From positions 124,001 through 188,000 of the forward strand of contig JAUIBR010000004.1 of NCBI GenBank assembly GCA_030427705.1: a stretch of 64,000 nt of DNA, read 5' to 3'. Shown one piece after another: positions 55,497-64,000 of the stretch (position 1 is the first letter of the stretch; the number at the start of each line of letters is the position of its first letter). The notes beneath the pieces are model-generated. The model did not search any database and had not been told where the DNA came from. It saw nothing but the letters and a program-made list of their open reading frames with translations. Source of the stretch: a bacterium (GTDB lineage: Bacteria; Myxococcota_A; Bradymonadia; Bradymonadales; Bradymonadaceae). The position numbers and the translations under genes are program-made.

Positions 55497-57062
55497 CTAC
55501 TCAACCAGAACAGCGAGTGCGGTGGAATTGTCGCGACCCATGCGGTCGAGCGCGTTCTGCACCAGTGCGTCACACAACGATTGTGGGTCGCCATCGAATT
55601 CTTTGGCGAACTCCAGAAGCAGTTCTTCCGAGAATTCGCCATGGCTACCGTCACTGGTCAACACGAAGAGGTCACCACGTTTGATCTCGAACCCCTCCGC
55701 GTCCGTTCCCGGAAACTCCAGTTCTCGTCCCAAACCATCAACACGGCTGATCTCAACTTCGGCTGACGTTGAAAGAAACCGAGAAATGGTCCGCTGACTC
55801 AGGTCATTCTTCTCAGCCTCTTCAGGTGTCAATTCACCCAATCGGACCAAGATCGTGGCCAGCGTGTGGTCATCCGTGAGTTGGTAGCACTTACCCTTGC
55901 GGATCAGAACGATACGGGAGTCACCCACGTGACAAATCCCAGCACGACGGCCCGCGATGACAATTCCGCTAAACGTCGTTCCGCCGCGATTCGTTCCCGG
56001 CGCAAACTCACCCTCGAGGGCGAGACGTTGGCCAACCACCTTCGCGATGGTTTTCGCGAACGCAAAAGGTCGGGAGATGATCTCGTCAGCCCCATAGTGC
56101 GCCCAGCCGCGCGCGAAGCTCTGACAAGCCGTTTCGACGGCGAGCCGGCTTGCGTGTTCTCCATCTTGAATGCCGCCAATTCCATCCGCGACGCAGAAGA
56201 ACCCGAGGTTTACCTTTTGGGAACCACAGACCGATTGCAGCGAGATATGACCGCATGAATCCTGATTGTTCTTGCGGAAGAGATAGTTGCCGACAGTCGA
56301 CGTCGCGCCGACGATGAAATTTATTGGGCGCGCGAGTTCGACCCGCAGCTGCTCCAGCCCCGCGTGGAGCTCCATGGGATCTTTGTACGCCAGGTCACCA
56401 TAAGGAGAGACGCATCCGGCAAGGACCTGCGGGAAACCCGGGAATTGCAGCTGCGTTCCGCTGAGCCGATCCTTGTCCTGGAGGATTCCGGCCATCTGAT
56501 GGCCACCAGGATAGTCGCGTTCGACAAAGTTCTCGTAGCAAAGCTCGCCCAAGAGACGCATATCCCGCCATGGAGCCTCAATCGCAGGCCTCCGATTCAC
56601 GGTTAGGCGTGGCATTCCAACGATGTAGAGGCGGTGGCTGATGAGATCCAGATACAAGTCACGACGCTTCAACCCTTGCAGCCAGCCTTTGCGCTCATGC
56701 AGCTGAGACAGGCCTTCCGAAACGTACTGCAGTGAGATTACGCCGACGGTTCGCTTCGCAGATCGCCATGTTTCGTCTTCGAACGGGGTCGAAGTGGACG
56801 GCGGCGCGTTCAGGATAAAGACAATCTCGTCATCCTGTTCCTCGACCTCAACGATGGTGGGAAGACTGTCGTGGATATTGTCTTCCAGCACCGTGCGGGC
56901 ATCTCGGCCCCACGCGATCGGCCCTCGCCAGATCAAGAATTTCTTCCCCTTCGACTCAACCAAAAGGTTCTGTACCGCATCCCGGCTGGAGCTGAGGATC
57001 TTCTGAACCTCATACTCAACACCGCTCACGGTGACCACCGAACCGACTTCCACGTCGCTCAT
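55497..57062 (-). CDS. Degenerate-kinase / PP2C phosphatase fusion
   Basis: 521 residues. The C-terminal half (~251-521) is a PP2C phosphatase: NQDSCG (266-271), VADGIGG (291-297), HVGDSRIVLIRKG, LTSDGSHGEFSEE and the final GRDNSTALAVL, carrying the metal-binding aspartates. The N-terminal half (~10-240) has kinase-like traces: LLVESKGKKFLIWRG where the VAIK strand would be, and GLSQLHERKGWLQGLKRRDLYLDLISHRLYIVG, which resembles 'lHerGivHrDLkpeNi' without the catalytic residues. It may be a pseudokinase sensor on a phosphatase that reverses kinase signalling. It is coupled by ATGA to the double-FHA gene upstream. Confidence 0.82.
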   Translation of the reverse strand: MSDVEVGSVVTVSGVEYEVQKILSSSRDAVQNLLVESKGKKFLIWRGPIAWGRDARTVLEDNIHDSLPTIVEVEEQDDEIVFILNAPPSTSTPFEDETWRSAKRTVGVISLQYVSEGLSQLHERKGWLQGLKRRDLYLDLISHRLYIVGMPRLTVNRRPAIEAPWRDMRLLGELCYENFVERDYPGGHQMAGILQDKDRLSGTQLQFPGFPQVLAGCVSPYGDLAYKDPMELHAGLEQLRVELARPINFIVGATSTVGNYLFRKNNQDSCGHISLQSVCGSQKVNLGFFCVADGIGGIQDGEHASRLAVETACQSFARGWAHYGADEIISRPFAFAKTIAKVVGQRLALEGEFAPGTNRGGTTFSGIVIAGRRAGICHVGDSRIVLIRKGKCYQLTDDHTLATILVRLGELTPEEAEKNDLSQRTISRFLSTSAEVEISRVDGLGRELEFPGTDAEGFEIKRGDLFVLTSDGSHGEFSEELLLEFAKEFDGDPQSLCDALVQNALDRMGRDNSTALAVLVE

Positions 57063-57997
57063 TCGTGCTCCGTTGCAAGTTCAGCGCGGTGATAGCCTTC
57101 CTTCCAATCCAGGACGACCGGGAGATCGACCGTCTTTCGGTCAGTGCTCGCACGGATATTGTCTGGGTGGTGGAAGTGGAACAGCAGTGATCCGAGTGCG
57201 AGCTCATCGCCTGGCATCAATGGTGTTTTGGCCGAAATCTCGGTTCGATTCACATAGGTCCGCTGACGTGAGGTGATGGGTTTCACAAACCAATCGTCGT
57301 CCTCTTGCCAGATTTCACAATGCCGAAATCCGACATATTTCTTTTCTGGGTCGTGGGCACCCGCGAGATCCCAATCAGGCTGTTGCGCATTCAGCCAAGC
57401 TTCGCCGGGAAGCTCACCAGGCTTAGGAAAGGACCGTCCCAATACGGTGGGTTCATCGGTCTTCAGCAGCACCTTCGGCCCACATACGGCACCATTTCGA
57501 ACGAGGAAGAGCGAGGGCGACTCGACCGCGAGGAGTATCTCTTTCTGCTGGTCCTTCCAATCTTGGAACGTCAGCTCGGTCTTCTCAAACTTGAATGTGA
57601 CAACGCCCATCTTGATGAGGTCGTTGTTCTTAATCTGATACTTGCTCTTGGTGTCGGTCAAAAGCTTGCGATTCACGTAAGTGAAAGCCGTGGCAGACAT
57701 CATTCGCATGTGCCACTTACCGGTCGGTGTGCAGCTCAAACGAATATGGGGCGCACCCAACTTGTAGATCTGTTCGTCATGCAGGGCGTCGAAGATCACA
57801 TCGACGGGACCATTCTGGGGATGGTAGCGACCGACATAGACGTCGGGACCATGGATGGGGACCCTGAGCAGCTCTTCGTCGTCGACGACCTGCACAAGGT
57901 AAGCTAGCGGATCGACCTTGTGTGGCGCGGCCAACTCAGGATCTCGCGTCTCTTTCCACCCGCGTAAGATGTCAAAATCAAACAGCGCGTCAGTCAT
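57059..57997 (-). CDS. Double-FHA-domain protein
   Basis: 312 residues, soluble. The second FHA domain (~175-290) is clear: TVLGRSFPKPGELPG, YVGFRHCEIWQEDDDWFVKP, QRTYVNRTEI and MPGDELALGSLLFHF. A first, weaker one (~45-140) has VYVGRYHP, GAPHIRLSC, AFTYVNRKLL and IKNNDLIKMGVVTFKF. FHA pairs bind phosphothreonine partners. It starts at ATG 57997 and its stop overlaps the phosphatase start in ATGA, so the two proteins are probably made together and act on the same kinase targets. Confidence 0.85.
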   Translation of the reverse strand: MTDALFDFDILRGWKETRDPELAAPHKVDPLAYLVQVVDDEELLRVPIHGPDVYVGRYHPQNGPVDVIFDALHDEQIYKLGAPHIRLSCTPTGKWHMRMMSATAFTYVNRKLLTDTKSKYQIKNNDLIKMGVVTFKFEKTELTFQDWKDQQKEILLAVESPSLFLVRNGAVCGPKVLLKTDEPTVLGRSFPKPGELPGEAWLNAQQPDWDLAGAHDPEKKYVGFRHCEIWQEDDDWFVKPITSRQRTYVNRTEISAKTPLMPGDELALGSLLFHFHHPDNIRASTDRKTVDLPVVLDWKEGYHRAELATEHE

Positions 57998-58074
57998 TAA
58001 CTACAGACGTAAAGGGAGATTTCTGGCCTATCGTACCGCATTCTTGGGGTTCGTCGAACAAAGTAACGGTTTCC

Positions 58075-58125
58075 TTGAGCAGTTTTTATGAACACGTTAT
58101 AAGAATACCTGTACATATTTACAGG
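58075..58125 (+). promoter_or_regulatory. Sigma70 promoter with LexA-like box before the helicase gene
   Basis: TTGAGC (58075-58080), a 17-base spacer and TATAAG (58098-58103) form a strong sigma70-type promoter. Directly downstream, CCTGTACATATTTACAGG (58108-58125) contains CTGT-N8-ACAG, the core of the E. coli-type SOS box. A repressor bound there would block the start of transcription of the repair helicase at 58134. Confidence 0.6.
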
Positions 58126-58133
58126 AGTGCTTC

Positions 58134-60542
58134 ATGAGGCCAAGGCAGGCAAAGGGCGAACTCAAGTCCCTCATCGACTATTGGAAGGCGGGAAACGGCA
58201 TTGGACGTAACTTTACGGCGGTTCAACACATGCCGGCCCAAGCCGCCCAATTTGGCGAGATTCCGGACGGTCTCGATGGTCGAGTTATCGAGCTTTTGCG
58301 CCGCCGCGGTATCCAACAACTGTACTCGCATCAATCGGAGGCGATCGGTGCTGTGTTGCGAGGCGAAGACACGGTCGTCGTAACGCCAACCGCCAGTGGT
58401 AAGAGCCTTTGCTACAACCTTCCGGTTTTGGATGGCCTTTATGGCGGTGGAACTGCGCTCTATCTGTTCCCCACCAAGGCCCTGAGCCAGGACCAAACCG
58501 CAGAACTCAACGAACTTCTGCGGCGCGCGCCAGATGCGCCTGAGGATTGGGAAGCCCAAGTTTACGACGGTGATACGCCACCTGATGTTCGCCGCCGAAT
58601 TCGGAGATCCGGAAAGCTCGTGGTGACGAATCCGGATATGTTGCATGCAGCGATTCTGCCCCATCACGACAAATGGGCCCCGTTCTTTCGCAATCTGCGA
58701 TACGTCATCGTCGATGAGCTCCACACCTACCGTGGGGTATTCGGTTCGCATGTCGCCAATGTGGTTCGACGCCTCAACCGTATCTGCCAACACTACGGGG
58801 CTTCGCCGCTCTTCATTACGACGAGCGCGACGATCGCAAACCCCAAAGAACTCGCGGAAACACTTACGGAGCGTGAGTTCACACTTGTCGACAAAAGCGG
58901 TGCGCCAACATCAGAGCGCTATGTCTGCTTCATGAACCCGCCGATCACAGATCTAAACCAGATGCGTCGGCAGAGTGCACTTTCCACCGCCGGAAACATC
59001 GCCAAGACCGTCATCTCCAAGGAGTGCGGCACGATCGTGTTCACCCGCAGCCGACAATCCGTTGAGGTGATGGTCAACCGCCTCAAACAGAAGTTGAAGA
59101 AGGGCACTGGAGGGCTGGACCAGCGCGTCGCAAGCTACCGTGGCGGCTATCTACCCAATCTCCGACGTTCGATTGAACGCGGTCTTCGTGATGGCTCAAT
59201 CCTTGGCGTGATCTCGACCAACGCGTTGGAGCTCGGGATCGATATTGGAAGCTTGGATGTCTGCATATTGGCCGGATATCCGGGGACCGTCGCCTCGACC
59301 TGGCAACAGATCGGACGTGCCGGACGCGCCGGGGACACCAGCCTGTCTATCGTCATCGCCTCCGATGAACCGTTGGACCAATTCATCGTACAAAACACTG
59401 ATTACTTTTTTGGTCGCTCCCCCGAAGCCGCCCGTATCGACCCAGAGAATCTCCGCGTGGTCGTCGAACACCTGAAGTGCGCCTGTTATGAGCTTCCCTG
59501 GTCAGATGGAGAGTCATTTGGGGAGTTTTCTGTGGCCGAAACCGACGAGATTCTGACGTTTCTTCAGGCCGAGACGAACCTCATTCAAAAGTCCGGCCTG
59601 CAGTGGAAATGGTGCGCGGAAACATACCCGGCCAGTGAAGTGAATCTGCGTAACATCGCCGAAGAGAACTTCGTCGTCGTCGACATCACGCACCCCGAAC
59701 CCAAGGTCTTGGCTGAAGTCGATTTTGAAGGCGCCCATACGTCGATCTACCCCAACGCCGTCTACCAAGTTAGCGGTGTGCCATACCGCGTCGAACGCTT
59801 GGACTACGACGAACGCCGGGCATATGTGCGCAAAAGCGATGATGGCTACTACACGACCGCCATGCACTACGCAGCCGTCGCCATCTTGGACACCTTCGGT
59901 GAACGTGATGTGTCTCCTGCACGCGTTGGATTTGGCGAGGTCTGCGTGACCGACAGATTCGTGGGCTACAAGAAGATCAAATTCGGTACGGGCGAAAACG
60001 TCGGCTATGGCGAGCTGAATCTTCCCGAACTCGACTTGCACACGACCGCATATTGGCTGGAATTGCCGACCGACAACTTCCCGGACTTGAGCGCCAGCGA
60101 CGACCAATGGGCGCGCATCGTGTCTGGGTTAGGTTCTGTGCTGCGGACTGCCGCTTCATTGAAACTGATGTGTGATCCCAGAGACCTGCAAATCACCATT
60201 GGTTCTGTCACCCAAGATCGTTGGCTGTCGCGTAGTTTCGACGGAATCTCAGTACGCGATGGTGCAGGAAAAGAGGTCGACTTCGACGAGCCAATCGGCC
60301 AAATCGGCCCAGTCCTATATGACCCGACCATCTTCATCTACGACCGGTTCCCAGGCGGTGTCGGATTCGGAGAAGGGCTCTTTGAACAACAACGTGAGTT
60401 CATGTCCCTGTCACGCGACCTCATTCTGGGCTGCGAGTGCGAACATGGCTGCCCTTCATGCGTTGGACCACCTGAGGCTGGGCATACGGATGTAAAAGCG
60501 AGTGTCATCTCGCTCCTAGACCGACTCGCCTTTGTGAACTGA
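58134..60542 (+). CDS. mrfA: MrfA/YprA-type DEAD/DEAH helicase with DUF1998 domain
   Basis: 802 residues. RecA-like helicase core: VVVTPTASGKSLCYNLPVL (Walker A), YVIVDELHTYRG (DELH box), TTSATI, and QQIGRAGRAGDTSL (motif VI). The C-terminal ~250 residues are DUF1998-like and include CECEHGCPSCVGPPEAGHTD, the four-cysteine metal site of this family. B. subtilis MrfA takes part in repair of mitomycin-type DNA damage without excision nuclease; a similar role is likely. A LexA-like box and promoter lie just upstream. It converges with the gene at 60546 with a 3-base gap. Confidence 0.88.
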   Translation: MRPRQAKGELKSLIDYWKAGNGIGRNFTAVQHMPAQAAQFGEIPDGLDGRVIELLRRRGIQQLYSHQSEAIGAVLRGEDTVVVTPTASGKSLCYNLPVLDGLYGGGTALYLFPTKALSQDQTAELNELLRRAPDAPEDWEAQVYDGDTPPDVRRRIRRSGKLVVTNPDMLHAAILPHHDKWAPFFRNLRYVIVDELHTYRGVFGSHVANVVRRLNRICQHYGASPLFITTSATIANPKELAETLTEREFTLVDKSGAPTSERYVCFMNPPITDLNQMRRQSALSTAGNIAKTVISKECGTIVFTRSRQSVEVMVNRLKQKLKKGTGGLDQRVASYRGGYLPNLRRSIERGLRDGSILGVISTNALELGIDIGSLDVCILAGYPGTVASTWQQIGRAGRAGDTSLSIVIASDEPLDQFIVQNTDYFFGRSPEAARIDPENLRVVVEHLKCACYELPWSDGESFGEFSVAETDEILTFLQAETNLIQKSGLQWKWCAETYPASEVNLRNIAEENFVVVDITHPEPKVLAEVDFEGAHTSIYPNAVYQVSGVPYRVERLDYDERRAYVRKSDDGYYTTAMHYAAVAILDTFGERDVSPARVGFGEVCVTDRFVGYKKIKFGTGENVGYGELNLPELDLHTTAYWLELPTDNFPDLSASDDQWARIVSGLGSVLRTAASLKLMCDPRDLQITIGSVTQDRWLSRSFDGISVRDGAGKEVDFDEPIGQIGPVLYDPTIFIYDRFPGGVGFGEGLFEQQREFMSLSRDLILGCECEHGCPSCVGPPEAGHTDVKASVISLLDRLAFVN

Positions 60543-60545
60543 GGG

Positions 60546-61211
60546 TTAGAGGAACAGCGCCTGCTGGAACCAGACGAACGCCAATCCCATTATCGCCCGG
60601 ACGAGCATCATCATCTTCACGCTCAAGCCCGTCTCATAAGCTGCGGCGGCAAATCCGGCTGCGCCTGCCTGCACGTAGATGAATCCAGTATCGACGATAT
60701 TGGTCATGCGAATGAATGGCAGGAAAATCAGAACTTCCAGCACAATCAAAACCGCGATTCGCGCGGCGGGATGCCACTCACTGGTGAGCTTTTGCTGGAT
60801 GATTCCCTGCCAGAACGGCACCTGCAATGCGCCGATGCCCGCATAAAGCGGCAGTGCCTTCTTCAGCTCATCCCAGGGACGCGTATCACCCATATCACTG
60901 CTGAGATGGGGGAAAAGCAGGAAGATGAACATGCCATACAAGATCGGCGCAAATGCCGCAGCCATCCCAGAGGCCATGAACCAATTGGGCGGGCGCTCAA
61001 TGCGGTCGTCGAAATCGGCGCCCAGCATGAATCCCATCCCACCTAGAATCGCGGGAGCCCAAACGGCGATGCCTATCCAACCTCGGAAATTGTGCTGGAG
61101 GTGAAGTTCGAGCGGGCTGGCGAAGAAGAAATGCGGGATCGATGCGCCGACGACGGCCAAAATTGCCCACATCCAAAGCTTCTTCATGTCTTGCGTTTCG
61201 TCGCTCACCAT
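60546..61211 (-). CDS. Six-helix membrane protein, unknown
   Basis: 221 residues from ATG 61211 (GGGAAGGACG upstream), rather than a longer in-frame start at 61253. Six hydrophobic segments are visible (MWAILAVVGASIPHFFF, IAVWAPAILGGMGFMLG, GMAAAFAPILYGMFIFLLF, ARIAVLIVLEVLIFLPF, GAAGFAAAAY, RAIMGLAFVWFQQALFL). A short charged N-terminus and the loop SDMGDTRPWDELKKAL lie in between. I do not recognise the family. Divergent from the small gene at 61277 across 65 bases. Confidence 0.65.
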   Translation of the reverse strand: MVSDETQDMKKLWMWAILAVVGASIPHFFFASPLELHLQHNFRGWIGIAVWAPAILGGMGFMLGADFDDRIERPPNWFMASGMAAAFAPILYGMFIFLLFPHLSSDMGDTRPWDELKKALPLYAGIGALQVPFWQGIIQQKLTSEWHPAARIAVLIVLEVLIFLPFIRMTNIVDTGFIYVQAGAAGFAAAAYETGLSVKMMMLVRAIMGLAFVWFQQALFL

Positions 61212-61276
61212 CGTCCTTCCCTTTCCATTCGCAAGCCTCATTGATATTCTCAATTCAGCTGATCCATGGAGATGAG

Positions 61277-61558
61277 ATGATTTCGCACGAAACCCTTACG
61301 AAAGCAACGGTTGCAGGGACGATAACCGTGACCGTACTCGCGATTCCGCTGTTCTGGGATGTTGGCGGCGAGGAAGAGATTGTTTCTCAACCGGCTCCAC
61401 GCGTTGAAAGGCAAGTCGTTGTGCCCTCAGCGCAGTACCGCGAGGTCAAGTCGTACTCGATTCAAGACCGCGAGCGGCGGCTGAGCGCAAACATGATTGC
61501 GCACATCAAGGCGAGCCAGTCTGAGTCGGAAGACGACGACGGGGAATCTTGTGAATAG
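61277..61558 (+). CDS. Small single-helix membrane protein
   Basis: 93 residues from ATG 61277 (GGAGATGAG upstream). One hydrophobic segment (~9-27, ATVAGTITVTVLAIPLFW) is followed by a polar region with basic (ERRLSANMIAHIKAS) and acidic (SESEDDDGESCE) ends. No family is recognised. The last 53 bases overlap the end of the LarA-like gene on the opposite strand, an unusually long convergent overlap. That makes it less certain than its neighbours, though the RBS and start are good. Confidence 0.55.
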   Translation: MISHETLTKATVAGTITVTVLAIPLFWDVGGEEEIVSQPAPRVERQVVVPSAQYREVKSYSIQDRERRLSANMIAHIKASQSESEDDDGESCE

Positions 61559-62576
61559 GGTCGGTGACCACGATCCCACCTGCCTGTAAGCCTAGCTTCC
61601 GCTGCGCTTCATCAAATGAAGAAAAGCAAGGGATGCCAAATGCCTCGAGCTCCGCGATTGGAGTCTCGCGAATCAGGGCGATTTGCGCCTGTTCCATGGC
61701 TTGGGCCAACACATAGGCGCGCTGCGCTCCACCAGAAGTCTCGGGCGGTTCATCCTGATTCAACTCCCGAAGAAGTTGTTCTGAACCCTTCGTAAGCGCC
61801 TCCGCAAAAGCCAACTCGCCGGCACCCAAGCCAAGCCCCTCCGGACACGCGGCGTCCACCAGCAACCACCCGTCTGTTGCCGGTCGGTCGACCAACGCAG
61901 CATAGGTCGCGGCTCTGGACGCCTGATAGAAACTCTGTGATTTGGAAGCAGGAACGACCAGATGCATCCATGGCACAGGGTCGACCTCCTGAAAATGCTG
62001 CTCGGCCGCGAGGCTACACGCGATCTGGTGTATCGCGCGTCCTTTGCCAAATACGATGGAGTCTCCCGGGACAATCAGCAGGTGGTACGGATCGAGATCT
62101 GCCACCGCCTCCCACAAACGGTCCGCGAAGGGATTTGGCCCTTCACTCCCTACGACGTTCTCCAATCTTTGAAGCAACGACAGGCCGTGCATTTCCCTGA
62201 TGAATGCCCGGCTTCCGCAACCGATTGCAATTGTCTTAGCGCCACCCGAGAACCCGGCATATTGATGGGGTTCGACCACTCCAACGGTCACAATGGTCTC
62301 ATTCGAACCGAATGGGCGTGGGGAATCAGCATCGTGTTGAACCAGTTCAAATCCAAAGTCCTCTTTCAAGGCAAGCAACGGCTGAAGCTCTGCCGCAGTC
62401 ATGGGACGATGAAGACCCAATGCGACCAAAACGGTCATCGACGCGTTCGGCATACGACGCAAAAGGGGCGGCAATACTAACGCATAGTCGATTGGCCGCG
62501 TCGCGTCTGGGATCACGACGATAACTGGTCCTGTAACCCGAAAACTCCCAATGGCCTTTTCCACAAGGGCTTCCAT
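61506..62576 (-). CDS. LarA-like nickel-pincer enzyme
   Basis: 356 residues of the LarA family (N-terminal DUF2088). IPDATRPI, GLHRP, and EPHQYAGFSGGAKTIAIGCGS...MHGL keep the histidine, lysine and second histidine of lactate racemase in register: His to Lys is 10 residues and Lys to the next His is 16, as for His174, Lys184 and His200 of Lactiplantibacillus LarA. Lys is where the nickel-pincer nucleotide is attached. The family also contains epimerases and racemases of other 2-hydroxyacids, so the substrate is open. No larB, larC or larE is nearby. It follows recQ on the same strand by 33 bases. Confidence 0.85.
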   Translation of the reverse strand: MEALVEKAIGSFRVTGPVIVVIPDATRPIDYALVLPPLLRRMPNASMTVLVALGLHRPMTAAELQPLLALKEDFGFELVQHDADSPRPFGSNETIVTVGVVEPHQYAGFSGGAKTIAIGCGSRAFIREMHGLSLLQRLENVVGSEGPNPFADRLWEAVADLDPYHLLIVPGDSIVFGKGRAIHQIACSLAAEQHFQEVDPVPWMHLVVPASKSQSFYQASRAATYAALVDRPATDGWLLVDAACPEGLGLGAGELAFAEALTKGSEQLLRELNQDEPPETSGGAQRAYVLAQAMEQAQIALIRETPIAELEAFGIPCFSSFDEAQRKLGLQAGGIVVTDPIHKIPRRRLPTQTGSP

Positions 62577-62609
62577 GATTCACAGGTTACCGTGAACATC
62601 CCAGAACCG

Positions 62610-64000
62610 CTATGCAGGTTGGAGCTTCCGTCGAAGCCGCTCCACAAGCCCCGCCGGTGGCTCGTTCTCACCACACATCACCGCCACGCCTTCGTCCGTC
62701 AGCGCAACAACACCCTTAGAATCGCGAATGATCATGCGGTGCCGCTCGCAAACATCGAAGAGCTCCATAAGCTGTTCTGGGTTCAGATAGCCAAGAATTC
62801 CGTAGGTCGATAGCTGGTCCAATTGGTGTGAGGTCACCACCCGCGCTCCCGAACCACGCAGCATCGCACAAACCAAATGCGTGCCGACGCGGCCACGTGT
62901 CCTAGCCACGCCGCTGAGCGCTTTCTGAATCAGCGTTTCCAACGAATCGGGCACGGGATTGACCGGCTGCTCCGGCAAATCTGGAACGCCACAACACTGG
63001 TCGCAGTTATGGCATTGATTGCCAAACGAAGACGCGGCTCGGAAATACTTCAGCAGCTGAAGCTGCCGACATTCCGAGATATTGGCGAAACGAACGACAT
63101 CGTTGAGCTGCCGCAGCGCGATCTCGCGACGTAACGCAACCTGATCCCAATCGACGCGAAGATCGCGTGTTCTGGAGAGATCGCGGACTTCGACCCAGGG
63201 AAAGCCGTCGCGCCAGCCATGGTCGATATGCATCGCTTGCTTCAACAGTTTCAGGCTGGCTGTCACGCCCCCAGAATGCACGTTTGTCTTCTTTGAAGAG
63301 CGGTTAATGTGGTTGGCGATCTGCTCCGCACCAATCGAGTGCGAGCCCAAACCATACTGCCGCAGCTCGCTCCACACGCTCATGATGACGTCGGGCGTCG
63401 GATACGAAAGGTCGATGAAGAAGTCGTGCACCCCTCGATCATTCGGGTTGTACAAGAGCAGGCAGTACGACGGCTCCCCATCACGCCCAGCCCGCCCAGC
63501 CTCCTGATAGTACCCCTCAAGGCTTCCGGGCAGGTTGTAGTGAATGATGGCGCGAACGTCCGACTTATCGACCCCCATCCCAAACGCGTTGGTCGCGATC
63601 AACACCGGGATATCGCCGGACATGAAGGCATCCTGCATTTCGGTCCGACGCTTGTCGCTCATCCCACCGTGATAGGTCCCAACCAGAAAACCCGCGTGAT
63701 GCAGTCGAGCACGCACCTCTTCAACCTGTTTGCGGGTCGCGCAGTACACGACCACCGACTCACCCCGAAATCGCGCGAGCACCTGTCGCATGCGCTCTAA
63801 CTTGTCTTCGTCCGAGCGCGTGTGCTGCACATCAAAGAAGAGATTCGGACGCTCAAAACCAGAGACCACCACACGCGCTTCGCGGATCTTCAGTTGCGTC
63901 AGGATATCGGTCTGCACCTCGGGCGTTGCAGTCGCCGTCAACGCCAGTGTTATCGGTGCACCCAGCTCTTCACGGACTTCGCCAAGCGTCAGATAATCCG
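62610..64000 (-). CDS. recQ: ATP-dependent DNA helicase RecQ, N-terminal part outside the window
   Basis: 463 residues are visible; the frame runs off the right edge, where ...LGAPITLALTATAT is motif III. It shows motif IV (VVVYCATRKQVEEVRARL), motif V (VLIATNAFGMGVDKSDVR), motif VI (YYQEAGRAGRDG), the RecQ zinc-binding cysteines (ISECRQLQLLKYF...CHNCDQCC) and a winged-helix (RQC) part. The last ~70 residues look like an HRDC-like or extra helical region. Unwinds DNA in recombination and repair. Walker A and DEAH motifs lie beyond the window. The LarA-like gene is downstream. Confidence 0.94.
   Translation of the reverse strand, partial: DYLTLGEVREELGAPITLALTATATPEVQTDILTQLKIREARVVVSGFERPNLFFDVQHTRSDEDKLERMRQVLARFRGESVVVYCATRKQVEEVRARLHHAGFLVGTYHGGMSDKRRTEMQDAFMSGDIPVLIATNAFGMGVDKSDVRAIIHYNLPGSLEGYYQEAGRAGRDGEPSYCLLLYNPNDRGVHDFFIDLSYPTPDVIMSVWSELRQYGLGSHSIGAEQIANHINRSSKKTNVHSGGVTASLKLLKQAMHIDHGWRDGFPWVEVRDLSRTRDLRVDWDQVALRREIALRQLNDVVRFANISECRQLQLLKYFRAASSFGNQCHNCDQCCGVPDLPEQPVNPVPDSLETLIQKALSGVARTRGRVGTHLVCAMLRGSGARVVTSHQLDQLSTYGILGYLNPEQLMELFDVCERHRMIIRDSKGVVALTDEGVAVMCGENEPPAGLVERLRRKLQPA

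Overview
The window reads as a gene-dense stretch of a Gram-negative bacterial chromosome with moderately high GC. Outer-membrane barrels, many lipoproteins with lipoboxes, LspA, SecA and a site-2 protease show the two-membrane envelope. Hanks-type Ser/Thr kinases (one fused to an ATPase and TPRs), FHA proteins, a PP2C phosphatase, Cys-rich and DxDxDG-loop lipoproteins and a MopE-like tail suggest a deltaproteobacterial/Myxococcota lineage, with Bradymonadales as my best guess. That placement is inference; no rRNA or tRNA gene was found to fix it.

Layout. 1-8990: lspA end, a DUF4112 membrane protein, an unknown membrane protein, two Ser/Thr kinases, a lipoprotein and an outer-membrane barrel. 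8994-11725: gluQ, an aldehyde dehydrogenase and a peroxiredoxin. 11726-12011: a non-coding gap with three exact DnaA-box-like motifs. 12012-17139: a SUMF1-like zinc-ribbon protein, a lipoprotein, comEC and an unknown protein. 17236-21382: secA, folB and a site-2 protease. 21383-21815: a tandem-repeat array. 21816-27560: a porin-like barrel, a giant lipoprotein combining an alpha/beta-hydrolase core with PA14, and a small membrane protein. 27567-30410: ileS, with a terminator-like hairpin just before its ribosome binding site. 30411-30931: a second repeat array. 30932-36450: three envelope genes, a von Willebrand A lipoprotein gene broken by one in-frame stop, and an acyl-CoA dehydrogenase. 36787-43085: a six-gene inositol-lipid operon. 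43078-53840: a lipoprotein, a winged-helix protein, malQ, a LURP-one-like protein, a PMT-type glycosyltransferase, an HTH plus receiver-like regulator, a histone-H1-like HhH protein, mutM, tryptophan dioxygenase and a metzincin lipoprotein. 53842-57997: a HEAT protein, an FHA-GGDEF cyclase, a degenerate-kinase/PP2C fusion and a double-FHA protein. 58134-64000: an MrfA-like helicase behind a promoter and LexA-like box, two small membrane proteins, a LarA-like protein and recQ, cut by the window end.

The most coherent system is the operon at 36787-43085: inositol-3-phosphate synthase, CDP-alcohol phosphotransferase, GtrA, MMPL/RND transporter, AUR1-type PAP2 enzyme and PgpA-type phosphatase. 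In order these can make inositol phosphate, phosphatidylinositol phosphate, phosphatidylinositol and an inositol phosphosphingolipid, with two membrane proteins that could move the product.

The most unusual non-coding structure is the pair of intergenic arrays at 21481-21750 and 30497-30852. Both are built from very short hairpins of the form stem-GNA-stem (GCGAAGC, GCCGAAGGC, GCCCGAAGGGC and others), where the stem sequence changes but pairing is kept.
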